Positions 44,459 to 53,520 of a stretch of 64,000 bases of DNA are shown here, piece by piece (positions within the stretch are counted from its first letter, which is position 1; every line of letters begins with the position of its first letter). The notes under the pieces were generated by a model. The model made no database searches and was not told the DNA's origin. It worked only from the letters and a program-made list of their open reading frames with translations. The DNA is taken from positions 620,001-684,000 of the forward strand of contig NZ_JAINVW010000001.1 in the NCBI RefSeq assembly GCF_019880545.1, written 5' to 3'. The position numbers and the translations under genes were made by a program. The stretch comes from Flagellimonas meishanensis. GTDB lineage: Bacteria; Bacteroidota; Bacteroidia; Flavobacteriales; Flavobacteriaceae.

Positions 44459-45505
44459 TTATGCACTTGGTTTCATTTCCTGTGGAATTCTAGGGTTCAT
44501 GATGCGGAACCACAGGGGAGGCACGAACGACAACACCATGGAAGTGGGATAGCCATAGGGCATTTGGGGCGCAATGTCATGACAATCCAACACTTGGTAC
44601 TTTTTGGACGATTTATAGTGATGGTCACTGTGCCTAGTGAGCTCGTAAAGGATAATTCTTCCAATGACATGATTACTGTTCCAGGAATGACTTTCCCGTA
44701 CCCGCTCATATCTGCCGGAAGGAAGTTTTTTTCGCATAAGGCCATAGTGCTCAATATAATTGACGGTTTCCAATAGGAGAAAACCGATGACCCCGGCAAT
44801 CAAAGCAAAATATAGACCAGGGGCTCCAAAAAACAAGTAGACAGCAACAAGATAAGCGGATTGAAACAGTAAGTACCAAAGCATATCATTCTTTAGGCTG
44901 AGAAAAGGAAGCTTTGAACGTTCAAGAATCTGGGACTGTAATTTCCATGCGCTCAGGTATTGGCCAAAAACAGAAGTAAACCAAAAGGAATAAAGGCTCT
45001 GTTTATATTTAGCCGTGGCGGGATCTGTGTGTGTGGCGGCATTGGCATGATGGCCAAAATTGTGCTCAATATAAAAATGCATGTAAAAGGAGGGCAATAG
45101 CAGTAATTTGCCCAAATAGCGCTCAAAACTATGCTGGCGGTGTCCCAGTTCATGGGCTACATTTATGCCATTGACCCCAAGGACAATACCTATGGAAAGG
45201 CTCAAGCCTATAATTTCATATAGGTCATAGCTGTTGGATGAAATATTCCACAAGGTATAGATCAAGAAACCAAAGACTAGGGGAATATTGATGTATAGCA
45301 TCCAATCGAAAATGGAGTTTTTGGACTTCGCATCGGCGACCTCTTCAGAAAGATTGTTCGCATCCAAAGGCATGAGCAGTTCCAGAACGGGAATAATGAC
45401 AAAGGCGTAGACTGGCGTGAGGAAACTCCAGTAACCTTTTAGGTAAACCCCGATGGCACAAGCTAGGGGTATGGAAAGTGCTGATAGATACTTGAGGTCT
45501 TTCAT
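44459..45505 (-). CDS. alkB: AlkB-type alkane 1-monooxygenase / membrane di-iron hydroxylase
   Basis: A 348-residue integral-membrane di-iron hydroxylase. The histidine boxes are HELGHRQHS, EHNFGHHANAATH and HSDHH, and the AlkB signature NYIEHYGLMR is present, which separates it from ordinary fatty-acid desaturases. About six transmembrane helices. AlkB enzymes oxidise medium-chain alkanes to alcohols with rubredoxin electrons; no rubredoxin gene is adjacent, so the substrate could be another alkyl chain. I start it at the ATG at 45505 rather than an upstream TTG. It is divergent from the DUF4175 gene. Confidence 0.86.
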   Translation of the reverse strand: MKDLKYLSALSIPLACAIGVYLKGYWSFLTPVYAFVIIPVLELLMPLDANNLSEEVADAKSKNSIFDWMLYINIPLVFGFLIYTLWNISSNSYDLYEIIGLSLSIGIVLGVNGINVAHELGHRQHSFERYLGKLLLLPSFYMHFYIEHNFGHHANAATHTDPATAKYKQSLYSFWFTSVFGQYLSAWKLQSQILERSKLPFLSLKNDMLWYLLFQSAYLVAVYLFFGAPGLYFALIAGVIGFLLLETVNYIEHYGLMRKKLPSGRYERVRESHSWNSNHVIGRIILYELTRHSDHHYKSSKKYQVLDCHDIAPQMPYGYPTSMVLSFVPPLWFRIMNPRIPQEMKPSA

Positions 45506-45576
45506 AATAGGATTTAACAAAAATTTTCAGCCGAATTCAGCAGTATCAGGTATCTTGGGAATAAATATAGCACAAT

Positions 45577-48500
45577 TTGGGCAGTTACGATCAGATATTG
45601 CATAAGCTGAATAGCTTCATTAGGAAGTACCACATTAAGCAATTGATTAAGGGGAGTTTACTTTTTATTGCTTTGGGACTACTTTTTTGGATAGTGGTCA
45701 CATCTTTTGAGTTTCTACTTTGGCTTGACGGAGGATGGAGGCTTGCCCTGTTTTGGATTTTTGTTCTGATTGAACTTTTTTTGGCGGTCAGATTTATCAT
45801 CTTTCCCTTGTTGCAACTCATCAGAATGCGAAAGGGACTGACCGAAAGGGAGGCCTCAAGGCTCATTGGAATTCATTTTCCAGAAGTGGGGGACAAATTG
45901 CAGAATCTGTTGGATTTAACAGAGAACAAGCAGAGATCTGAGCTTCTTTTGGCCAGTATCGAACAAAGAGCCAAGGCACTTGGTCCGGTTCCATTTTCGG
46001 AAGCGGTTGACCTTAAGGAAGGTTTTCGACACGGTAGGTATGTGTTGTTACCGATTGCGGTGTTGGGCTTCATTTGGGTATCAGGAAACATTGCCTCTTT
46101 TTTTAATTCGCACCAGCGTGTCGTAAACTACGACATGGCTTTTGAACGCCCCGCACCATTTCAGTTTAGGTTGATGAATGACAAACTGGAAATACTCGAC
46201 ACAGAACCGCTTACAATTTTAGCAGGTGTGGACGGGGACATGGTGCCCGAGGATATGTATATCGTGATCAATGGAGAACGATTGTTGATGAAGCGCCAAG
46301 GCGAGTTTTTTGCCCATACCATCGATGCCCCGGTATTGGAGGGTTCGTTTTTTCTTACTGCCAATGGTTGGGATTCGAGGGGTTACGATTTCCGAAGTTT
46401 ACCAACACCATCGCTGTTGGATTTTGAAATGAAGTTGAACTTTCCGAAGTACTTGGGAAGGGATGAAGAGGCGATAAGCGGCACCGGAAATGCGATTGTT
46501 CCGGAAGGAACCTTGGTCACATGGACCATTAAGGGAAAAAATGTTGATGAGATTGGCTTCGTGGAGAGGGATACAACTGAGGCATTGGTACGCAGCGAGA
46601 ACGAATTTGTCGGTAAGCGTAGGATTTTTAATGACCTGGAATACCAACTTAGTACATCAAACTTTCATGTCAAGGCTTATGAGAAACTAGAATATGCCTT
46701 ACAGGTCATCAAAGACCGTGCACCTACAGTTAAGGTTGAACAGTATTTGGATTCGCTTAGCCCGAATGTTTCCTTTTATACCGGTCAGGCCTCGGATGAT
46801 TATGGAATAAGAGAGGTCCGGGTTATTTGTTATCCTGTTGATGACAGAAGCCATAAGCAAGAACTCCTGATTGAATCACCAAGTGCCAATGTGCATCAGT
46901 TCTATTATACATTTCCTAGCGGGATGCGACTCGAGGAAGGAAGGAGCTACGAACTTTATTTTGAGGTGATTGATAATGATGGAATACGGGGCGGAAAAAC
47001 TGCACGCAGCCAGGTGTTCAGAACAAAACTATATAATGTTAATGAATTGATTAACAAAGAGTTAGATGCGAAAAATGCTCTTATACGAAATATGGACAGA
47101 GAACTTAAAAACTATAAGGAGCAAGAAGAGACCTTATCCGAGATAAATAGGGATCAGAAAGAGGAGCGTACACTTTCATTTGAGAACAAGGATAAGATCA
47201 AGAAGTTTCTAGAGAAACAAGAAGAACAGGAAAGGTTATTTGAAAAGTTTAGTTCACAGTTACAAAAGGGCTTGGAGAAACAAGGAGAAGACAGCGAGAT
47301 GAAGCGGCTGTTGCAAGAGCGTTTGGAACGACAGGAGAAGGAGGCGAGAAAGAACGAAAAGTTGTTGGAAGAACTTAACAAGTTGGCAGATAAAATTGAG
47401 AAAGAAAACCTTCAAAAAAGGTTGGAAGAATTGGGAAAGAAACAAAGTTCACAGGCCCGCAATTTGGAACAGATCCTAGAGCTTACCAAAAGATATTATG
47501 TTACCGAAAAGGCCGCACAGTTGGCAAAGGAGTTGGATGAACTTTCAAAAGAACAGGGTAAACTGGCCAATGAGATTGAGAAAAACACATTGGAGGAACA
47601 AGGGAAGCTTAACGAAAGATTTGATAAAACAGCAGAAGAACTCGAAGAGCTTAGGAAGGATAACGCATCTCTAAAAAAACCCACTGAGATTGAAGTAAGC
47701 AAGAAGGATGCGGATCAGGTAAAAGGCGATCAACAATCTGCCAAGGAACATTTGGAGAAAGGCATGAAGGATATGAAGGATGATGAAAAGGGCTCGAACG
47801 GAGAAGCCAAAAAGAAGCAAAAGGCGGCTTCCGATAAAATGAAGGAGATGAGCGAGAAGTTGGAACAGGGGGCTTCAGGAGCCGGAGGCTCATCGGTTAC
47901 GGAGGATGCTGAAATGTTAAGGCAGATTTTGGACAATTTGGTTACTTTCTCATTCAAACAAGAGGCCCTATTTGATGAGTTGGAGGCTTCCGATTTCGAG
48001 ATTGGAGAGTTTTCGGGCACGGTTAGGGAACAAAAGGAGTTAAGGAGAATGTTTGAGCATGTGGACGACAGCCTGTTCTCCCTTTCTTTACGAAGGGCCG
48101 AGCTGTCCGAATTTGTGAACGAGCAGATCACCGAGGTATATTACAATATTGACAAATCATTGGAAAGTATAGCGGAGGACCAGATGTATCAAGGAGCGTC
48201 TTATCAGCAATATGTGATGAATGCCACAAATGTGCTGGCGGATTTCCTGGCCAATATTTTGGAGAATATGCAACAGAACATGAGTATGGGCTCAGGAAAG
48301 GGTTCAGGCAGCGATTTTCAATTGCCTGATATTATTAAGGGACAGGAAGGCATCCAGCAAAAAATGGATGGCTCAGGTGAAGGCAACAAGGGGCAGGAAA
48401 GTCAGCAACAGGGAAAGGAAGGTCAGGGAGAGAAACAAGGCGAAGGCACGGAGGGGGAATCTCCTGGCGGAAATGATGGGAGAGGTCAGGGTAAGGATGG

Positions 48501-48978
48501 AGAAAATGATAATAGAGGAGCTGGAAACGGTGAACAGGAAGGAGGATATGGACAGGACGAGTTGGGCCTCAATGAGATTTATGAGATTTATAAGGAGCAG
48601 CAATATCTAAGACAGCAGTTGGAGAATCAATTACAGGACATGATAAATAACGACGACCGTAATTTGACCAAGAAATTGCTGCGTCAAATGGAGGACTTTG
48701 AGAATGATCTTTTGGAAAACGGCATTACAGAGCGCACAAGAAGTAAGTCAACTGCGATTCAAAGTCAGCTGCTAAAGTTGGAGAATGCTGTTTTAAAGCA
48801 GGGGGAAGAGAACGAGCGGGAGAGCAACACCAACAAGAGCGATTTTAGCAACCCAATTACGACCAAGCCGGAGCTTCTTAAGGAACAGCAGAACAATATT
48901 GAAATATTAAATAGACAAGCATTACCTTTGCGGCAAAATTATGAAAGGAAGGTAAAGGTCTATTTCAAAAATGATTGA
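45577..48978 (+). CDS. DUF4175 family membrane protein with long coiled coil
   Basis: A large protein of about 1133 residues. Two N-terminal membrane helices (~22-45, 50-70) and a third near 155 anchor it. An Ig/beta-rich part (~190-480) follows, then a very long Glu/Lys/Gln-rich coiled coil (~495-760). A low-complexity Gly/Gln/Glu-rich linker lies at ~925-985 and a helical C-terminus closes the protein. This is the layout of DUF4175, found throughout Bacteroidetes and likely envelope-associated; function unproven. The start is odd: the frame opens just after a stop and the best candidate is TTG at 45577 (GSYDQILHKL fits homologous N-termini), with TTG at 45598 as an alternative. It overlaps ybeY by 8 bp. 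Confidence 0.82.
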   Translation: MGSYDQILHKLNSFIRKYHIKQLIKGSLLFIALGLLFWIVVTSFEFLLWLDGGWRLALFWIFVLIELFLAVRFIIFPLLQLIRMRKGLTEREASRLIGIHFPEVGDKLQNLLDLTENKQRSELLLASIEQRAKALGPVPFSEAVDLKEGFRHGRYVLLPIAVLGFIWVSGNIASFFNSHQRVVNYDMAFERPAPFQFRLMNDKLEILDTEPLTILAGVDGDMVPEDMYIVINGERLLMKRQGEFFAHTIDAPVLEGSFFLTANGWDSRGYDFRSLPTPSLLDFEMKLNFPKYLGRDEEAISGTGNAIVPEGTLVTWTIKGKNVDEIGFVERDTTEALVRSENEFVGKRRIFNDLEYQLSTSNFHVKAYEKLEYALQVIKDRAPTVKVEQYLDSLSPNVSFYTGQASDDYGIREVRVICYPVDDRSHKQELLIESPSANVHQFYYTFPSGMRLEEGRSYELYFEVIDNDGIRGGKTARSQVFRTKLYNVNELINKELDAKNALIRNMDRELKNYKEQEETLSEINRDQKEERTLSFENKDKIKKFLEKQEEQERLFEKFSSQLQKGLEKQGEDSEMKRLLQERLERQEKEARKNEKLLEELNKLADKIEKENLQKRLEELGKKQSSQARNLEQILELTKRYYVTEKAAQLAKELDELSKEQGKLANEIEKNTLEEQGKLNERFDKTAEELEELRKDNASLKKPTEIEVSKKDADQVKGDQQSAKEHLEKGMKDMKDDEKGSNGEAKKKQKAASDKMKEMSEKLEQGASGAGGSSVTEDAEMLRQILDNLVTFSFKQEALFDELEASDFEIGEFSGTVREQKELRRMFEHVDDSLFSLSLRRAELSEFVNEQITEVYYNIDKSLESIAEDQMYQGASYQQYVMNATNVLADFLANILENMQQNMSMGSGKGSGSDFQLPDIIKGQEGIQQKMDGSGEGNKGQESQQQGKEGQGEKQGEGTEGESPGGNDGRGQGKDGENDNRGAGNGEQEGGYGQDELGLNEIYEIYKEQQYLRQQLENQLQDMINNDDRNLTKKLLRQMEDFENDLLENGITERTRSKSTAIQSQLLKLENAVLKQGEENERESNTNKSDFSNPITTKPELLKEQQNNIEILNRQALPLRQNYERKVKVYFKND

Positions 48979-49390
48979 GTTCCATTTTGAGTCGGATTTT
49001 GTATTGGAGAAGGAATCCATTTATTCCGATTGGGTAAGTAGAATTTTGATGTTTGAAGGGTTTAATGTCGGCCAAATTGATTTTATTTTTTGCGCCGACG
49101 AGTATCTTCTGAAACTTAACAAACAATATCTTCAGCATGACACCTACACGGATATTATCACCTTTGATTATACCAAAGACAAAACGGTGTCTGGGGACAT
49201 TTTTATTTCAACGCAGAGGGTGATTGAGAATGCAGAAATCTATGGAACCACACCGGATGATGAGATGTTACGGGTCATGAGCCATGGCATTTTACATTTG
49301 ATGGGATATGGTGATAAGTCGGAAAAAGAACGCATAGTGATGCGGGCGAAAGAAGAAGAAAAGATTAAAATGTTCCACGTGGAACAATAG
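48971..49390 (+). CDS. ybeY: Endoribonuclease YbeY (16S rRNA maturation)
   Basis: A 139-residue zinc-dependent RNase used in 16S rRNA 3'-end maturation and ribosome quality control. The metal motif MSHGILHLMGYGD supplies two histidines and follows the family pattern HGxLHLxGY; the usual third ligand position after GY(D) is Gly-Asp-Lys here rather than Asp-His, a departure worth noting. The preceding TDIITFDYT and VSGDIFIS are typical. The last codons (KMFHVEQ) are formed by a parS palindrome at 49371-49386. It overlaps DUF4175 by 8 bp and precedes mnmG by 2 bp. Confidence 0.88.
   Translation: MIEFHFESDFVLEKESIYSDWVSRILMFEGFNVGQIDFIFCADEYLLKLNKQYLQHDTYTDIITFDYTKDKTVSGDIFISTQRVIENAEIYGTTPDDEMLRVMSHGILHLMGYGDKSEKERIVMRAKEEEKIKMFHVEQ
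49371..49386. promoter_or_regulatory. parS centromere-like site (perfect palindrome)
   Basis: TGTTCCACGTGGAACA, a perfect 16-bp palindrome identical to ParB-binding parS sites known from Pseudomonas and one symmetric base pair from the Bacillus consensus TGTTTCACGTGAAACA. It covers the last codons of ybeY. An identical copy lies 1.9 kb away. Confidence 0.85.
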
Positions 49391-49392
49391 CT

Positions 49393-51261
49393 ATGTTTGA
49401 AAAGGAATATGATGTGATTGTTGTCGGCGGCGGGCACGCTGGAGCAGAGGCAACCGCGGCGGCCGCGAACATGGGGTCCAAAACACTGTTGGTCACCATG
49501 AACCTTCAGACTATTGGGCAAATGTCCTGTAATCCGGCAATGGGAGGAATTGCCAAGGGACAGATTGTTCGAGAAATTGATGCGTTAGGGGGCTATAGCG
49601 GAATCATTACAGACAAGTCCGCCATTCAATTTAAGATGCTAAACAAATCGAAGGGACCAGCCATGTGGAGCCCCAGGGCTCAGAACGATCGTATGCGATT
49701 TGCTGAAGAATGGAGGTTGGCCCTTGAGAACACACCTAATGCAGACTTCTATCAGGAGATGGTTTCCGGTATTTTGGTGGAGGGCGACAAGGTTGTCGGC
49801 GTCAGAACATCTTTGGGCATTGACATCAGGGCCAAGGCTGTGGTGCTTACCAATGGCACTTTTCTCAATGGGCTTATCCATATCGGGGAGAAGCAATTTG
49901 GCGGCGGAAGGGCAGGTGAAAAGGCTGCAACGGGAATCACCGAGCAGCTGGTTGATTTCGGTTTTGACAGTGGTAGAATGAAGACGGGAACACCTCCAAG
50001 GGTCGATGGGCGTTCGTTGAATTATGATAAGATGATACCCCAACCAGGGGATGAACATCCGGAAAAGTTTTCCTATTTGAACACGCCTGTGTTAAAGGAG
50101 CAACGAGATTGCCACATGACGCACACTAGCGCGTTGGTGCACGATTTGCTGCGTGAAGGGTTTGACCGCTCCCCCATGTTCAACGGACGAATAAAGAGCA
50201 TTGGACCAAGATATTGCCCATCTATTGAGGATAAGATCAACCGCTTTGCGGACAAAGATTCACATCAAATTTTTGTGGAGCCCGAGGGCTGGCACACGGT
50301 AGAGGTTTATGTCAATGGGTTTTCCACATCATTGCCAGAAGACGTACAGTATCGTGCTCTGAAATCGGTAAATGGATTTGAGAATGTCAAGTTTTTTAGG
50401 CCGGGCTATGCCATCGAATATGACTACTTTCCTCCAACGCAGTTGAAGCACACTTTGGAAACCAAGTTGGTAAATAACCTATATTTTGCTGGACAGATAA
50501 ATGGAACCACGGGTTATGAAGAGGCTGCTTCACAGGGATTGATGGCTGGTATTAATGCGCATTTAAAGGTAAATGAACAGGAACCCTTTATCTTGAAAAG
50601 GGACGAAGCCTATATCGGAGTTTTGATTGACGACCTGATAACCAAGGGAACGGAAGAACCGTATAGAATGTTTACATCCAGGGCGGAATACAGAACCCTT
50701 CTACGACAGGATAATGCGGATTTGAGGCTTACACCGAAAGGATATGCCCTTGGCTTGGCGAAGGAAGAACGTATGCGCAGAATGGAGGAAAAGCTGAACA
50801 AATCCAGAAGCTTTGTGGAGTTCTTTAGAAAAACAAGTTTTGCACCGGAGGAAATCAACCCGATTTTGGAAGAGGTGGATTCAGCTACGGTGAAACAATC
50901 GGATAAGCTATTCAAGGTCTTTTCAAGACCAAAGGTAACCATGGACCATATGCTGCAATTGGAGTCTGTGGCTGAATTTGTGGCCGAGAATGAGTTGAAC
51001 TCTGAAGTTTTGGAGCAGGCGGAAATAGAGGTCAAGTATTCTGGATATATTGAAAAGGAGAAGAATAATGCCGATAAGCTGCACCGACTGGAAAATGTGA
51101 AAATCCCCGAGGATTTTGACTACTCCAAATTGAAATCTTTATCATTCGAGGCGAGGGAAAAGCTGGAAGACATTCGTCCCGTGACCATCGCACAGGCTTC
51201 CCGAATAAGTGGCGTCTCGCCATCGGATGTAAGCGTTTTATTGGTCTATCTGGGAAGGTAG
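49393..51261 (+). CDS. mnmG: tRNA uridine-5-carboxymethylaminomethyl modification enzyme MnmG (GidA)
   Basis: A 622-residue FAD-dependent enzyme that works with MnmE to modify the wobble uridine (U34) of certain tRNAs. The N-terminal dinucleotide-binding site is VIVVGGGHAGAEA; the family signatures GRMKTGTPPRVDGRSL and GTTGYEEAASQG are present, and length is normal. It begins 2 bp after ybeY, so DUF4175, ybeY and mnmG are one transcription unit. parS palindromes flank it on both sides. In many bacteria this gene (gidA) lies beside the replication origin. Confidence 0.96.
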   Translation: MFEKEYDVIVVGGGHAGAEATAAAANMGSKTLLVTMNLQTIGQMSCNPAMGGIAKGQIVREIDALGGYSGIITDKSAIQFKMLNKSKGPAMWSPRAQNDRMRFAEEWRLALENTPNADFYQEMVSGILVEGDKVVGVRTSLGIDIRAKAVVLTNGTFLNGLIHIGEKQFGGGRAGEKAATGITEQLVDFGFDSGRMKTGTPPRVDGRSLNYDKMIPQPGDEHPEKFSYLNTPVLKEQRDCHMTHTSALVHDLLREGFDRSPMFNGRIKSIGPRYCPSIEDKINRFADKDSHQIFVEPEGWHTVEVYVNGFSTSLPEDVQYRALKSVNGFENVKFFRPGYAIEYDYFPPTQLKHTLETKLVNNLYFAGQINGTTGYEEAASQGLMAGINAHLKVNEQEPFILKRDEAYIGVLIDDLITKGTEEPYRMFTSRAEYRTLLRQDNADLRLTPKGYALGLAKEERMRRMEEKLNKSRSFVEFFRKTSFAPEEINPILEEVDSATVKQSDKLFKVFSRPKVTMDHMLQLESVAEFVAENELNSEVLEQAEIEVKYSGYIEKEKNNADKLHRLENVKIPEDFDYSKLKSLSFEAREKLEDIRPVTIAQASRISGVSPSDVSVLLVYLGR

Positions 51262-51267
51262 AAAAAA

Positions 51268-51283
51268 TGTTCCACGTGGAACA
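51268..51283. promoter_or_regulatory. parS centromere-like site (perfect palindrome)
   Basis: A second exact TGTTCCACGTGGAACA, seven bases after the mnmG stop in non-coding sequence. Same sequence as 49371-49386, strongly suggesting a ParB-binding pair. Confidence 0.87.
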
Positions 51284-51467
51284 GTACCTGATGAAAGGCA
51301 AGCGCGAAATGAAATAGGTGGACTGATTCTGACCAAAAGTTTACCGGAAGCATTACAACTTGATTACATTTTGCACAACCGCAAAACAGAAACTCCTTTT
51401 TAATGAATATAGTTTTACCGTATTTTTGAAACCTGGGAAAACGAATACTTCTCCTCTTATAATAACT

Positions 51468-52298
51468 ATGAAGTTGTTTTTAAAGACTAGAGATTTTTCC
51501 GTTACTGGCGAGCCCTTTGAACTTCATTGGGACAGCGATAGGGATATGCTCGTTACACATCCGCAGCCTACTGATATGGATCCATACTATGACAGTGAGG
51601 CTTATATTTCACACACGGATGCCAAGGAATCCTTTACAGATAAGCTCTATCAGACCGCAAAGCAGCAAAATCTCAAAAATAAAATTCAACTTATTGATAA
51701 TCAGACACATAAAAACAAATCATTGCTAGATATCGGCGCTGGCACGGGAGATTTCCTAATAGCGGCGAAATCGGCTGGATATCAGACATCGGGAGTGGAA
51801 CCTAACACCAGGGCGAGGCAATTGGCCACCGACAAGGGGATTACGCTACAATCTAGCATGAAGTATTTTGAGGGAAAGACGTTTGGGGTAATTACGCTTT
51901 GGCACGTATTGGAGCACCTTCCCGATTTGGAGCGGCAAATTCAACAAATGATTCAGCTTTTGGAGGAACAAGGCACCCTTATCATAGCCGTGCCCAATTT
52001 CAAGTCCTTCGATGCAAAATACTACGGCACGTACTGGGCAGGATACGATGTGCCTCGACACCTTTGGCATTTTTCAAAAACAACCATGGCCAAGCTTTTC
52101 AAGAAACATGATTTTGAAATCGTTGCCACACGCCCCATGTGGTTTGATGCTTTTTACGTTTCCATGCTCTCTGAGAAATATAAGGGAAGCAGGTTGTATC
52201 TTTTAAGAGCTTTTCTGATTGGTTTTTGGTCAAACCTTATGGCGCTTTTCACCGAAGAACATTCTTCACTCATTTATATCCTTAAAAAAAGAAAATAA
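51468..52298 (+). CDS. Class I SAM-dependent methyltransferase
   Basis: A 276-residue methyltransferase. I start it at the ATG at 51468 (MKLFLKTRDFSVTGEPFELH); an open frame back to 51360 has a TTG start and no support. The SAM-binding motif I is LLDIGAGTGDFLIAA, followed by the acidic motif II (GVEPN) and LWHVLEHLPDLERQI, typical of methyltransferase type 11/23. The C-terminal half has a conserved-looking WAGYDVPRHLWHFSKTTM. Substrate unknown. It is ~185 bp after the second parS site. Confidence 0.87.
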   Translation: MKLFLKTRDFSVTGEPFELHWDSDRDMLVTHPQPTDMDPYYDSEAYISHTDAKESFTDKLYQTAKQQNLKNKIQLIDNQTHKNKSLLDIGAGTGDFLIAAKSAGYQTSGVEPNTRARQLATDKGITLQSSMKYFEGKTFGVITLWHVLEHLPDLERQIQQMIQLLEEQGTLIIAVPNFKSFDAKYYGTYWAGYDVPRHLWHFSKTTMAKLFKKHDFEIVATRPMWFDAFYVSMLSEKYKGSRLYLLRAFLIGFWSNLMALFTEEHSSLIYILKKRK

Positions 52299-52509
52299 CC
52301 GTTCTCAGCCTTGCTCTTTGATTAATAAAACCCGAATGGCGGATTAACCCTAATAAGAAGAGAAAGGAACACAGAGGACCTTTTTTACGCCTCATTTTCA
52401 ATAGAGAAAAACAATTGTTCTCACCCCGTTCAATTACTGTTGGCTATAAGGTCATCAAAAACCTTTTGTTGATTTCAGAAAAAGATAACCCCCATTTCAA
52501 AAGCTTTTC

Positions 52510-52517
52510 TATTTTTG
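52510..52517 (+). promoter_or_regulatory. -7 element of the OmpH-like gene
   Basis: TATTTTTG, exact match to TAnnTTTG, 20 bases before the ATG at 52538. The -33 part is not clear. The rest of the 239-bp gap 52299-52537 shows nothing I can name. Confidence 0.5.
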
Positions 52518-52537
52518 CCCATCAATAAAACAGAACA

Positions 52538-53044
52538 ATGAAGAATTATTTACTGTTGGTCATAGCAATCTTTGCCATGGGATGCCAGCAAAACAAGATT
52601 GGATACGTGAACAGCGTTAAGCTGATGGACAAATACCAAGAGAAAATTGATGTTGAATCCCGTTTCAAAACCAAGGCAGATGCCATGGCAAAGAAAAGGG
52701 ATAGTATTTCCCAGGCTTTTCAATTAGAGCTACAGGAGTTCCAAACAAGGGCACAGCGCATTTCGCAACAGAGTGCGCAAGAGGAATATGCACAGCTTCA
52801 GCAAAGAGGTCAGTTTGTGGGTCAACAGTTGCAACAGGAAGAGCAGCAATTGCAACAGCACAGCCAGGCCGAAATGGATACTTTGGTCAAAAAAGTAAAA
52901 GAGGAAATACAAACGTATGGCAAGGCCAATGGGTACACGTATATTTTAGGTGGAGGTGAGGGTGGCGCCGTACTTTATGGGGAGGACACCCAAGACCTTA
53001 CAGAGGCCATTCTCAAAATCTTAAACGACAAGTACAAAAAGTAA
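52538..53044 (+). CDS. OmpH/Skp-family periplasmic chaperone, lipoprotein form
   Basis: A 168-residue OmpH/Skp-like protein. A short signal peptide ends in the lipobox FAMGC, so Cys16 is probably lipidated, unlike the soluble Skp of Proteobacteria. The mature protein starts with the family's IGYVNSVKLMDKY, then a long Gln-rich helical hairpin (~45-120) and a short strand (YTYILGGGEGGAVLYG). Skp-type chaperones hold unfolded outer-membrane proteins in the periplasm. A strong terminator follows the stop by about 20 bp. Confidence 0.87.
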   Translation: MKNYLLLVIAIFAMGCQQNKIGYVNSVKLMDKYQEKIDVESRFKTKADAMAKKRDSISQAFQLELQEFQTRAQRISQQSAQEEYAQLQQRGQFVGQQLQQEEQQLQQHSQAEMDTLVKKVKEEIQTYGKANGYTYILGGGEGGAVLYGEDTQDLTEAILKILNDKYKK

Positions 53045-53065
53045 CATTCTTGCTTATTAAATTGT

Positions 53066-53095
53066 AAAAGCCCATTCTTAAGAATGGGCTTTTTT
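53066..53095. terminator. Bidirectional rho-independent terminator
   Basis: AAAAGCCCATTCT pairs with AGAATGGGCTTTTT, with a minimal loop, followed by a T run on the plus strand and A-rich on the other side. It separates the OmpH-like gene from the convergent DoxX gene. Confidence 0.85.
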
Positions 53096-53113
53096 GTTAT
53101 TTCAAGGTCATCC

Positions 53114-53509
53114 CTACTGCATCAAGTACAACAAAAACACCGTGGGGATAAAATACACCACAATGGTTTGGGCCCCTGCGTAGTCCTTGGCCACACGTTG
53201 CCCCAATAAAAGCATCAGTAGTGTAATGGCGGATAGGATCGTCCCATAAAAACCGATTGGACTGTTTCCGTCAAAAAGAAACTGAAAAATGCCAACGGCA
53301 CAAAGGGTCCCAGAAACCACTTCGAAAAAAAGTATGACACCCAATAATAGGGCAACCATACCCTTAAAGGGGGTCTGGGAAAAATGGTCGTTGAGCCACG
53401 ACAGATTTCCTTTCCAATCCATTACCTTGTCCACGCCACTTTGCAAAAATGTGATGGACAAAAAAGCTAGCAGTATGATTTGTGCGGCATGTGCTGTAAA
53501 ATTTTCCAT
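53114..53509 (-). CDS. DoxX family membrane protein
   Basis: A 131-residue inner-membrane protein with four hydrophobic helices. FLSITFLQSGVDKVMDWKGNLSWLNDHF near the N-terminus fits the DoxX family, whose members are linked to thiosulfate:quinone oxidoreductase or redox-associated membrane complexes, though most, like this one, are unassigned. It starts 11 bp after the stop of the delta-prime gene on the same strand and is probably co-transcribed with it. Confidence 0.8.
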   Translation of the reverse strand: MENFTAHAAQIILLAFLSITFLQSGVDKVMDWKGNLSWLNDHFSQTPFKGMVALLLGVILFFEVVSGTLCAVGIFQFLFDGNSPIGFYGTILSAITLLMLLLGQRVAKDYAGAQTIVVYFIPTVFLLYLMQ

Positions 53510-53520
53510 TCGTAGTTTGT

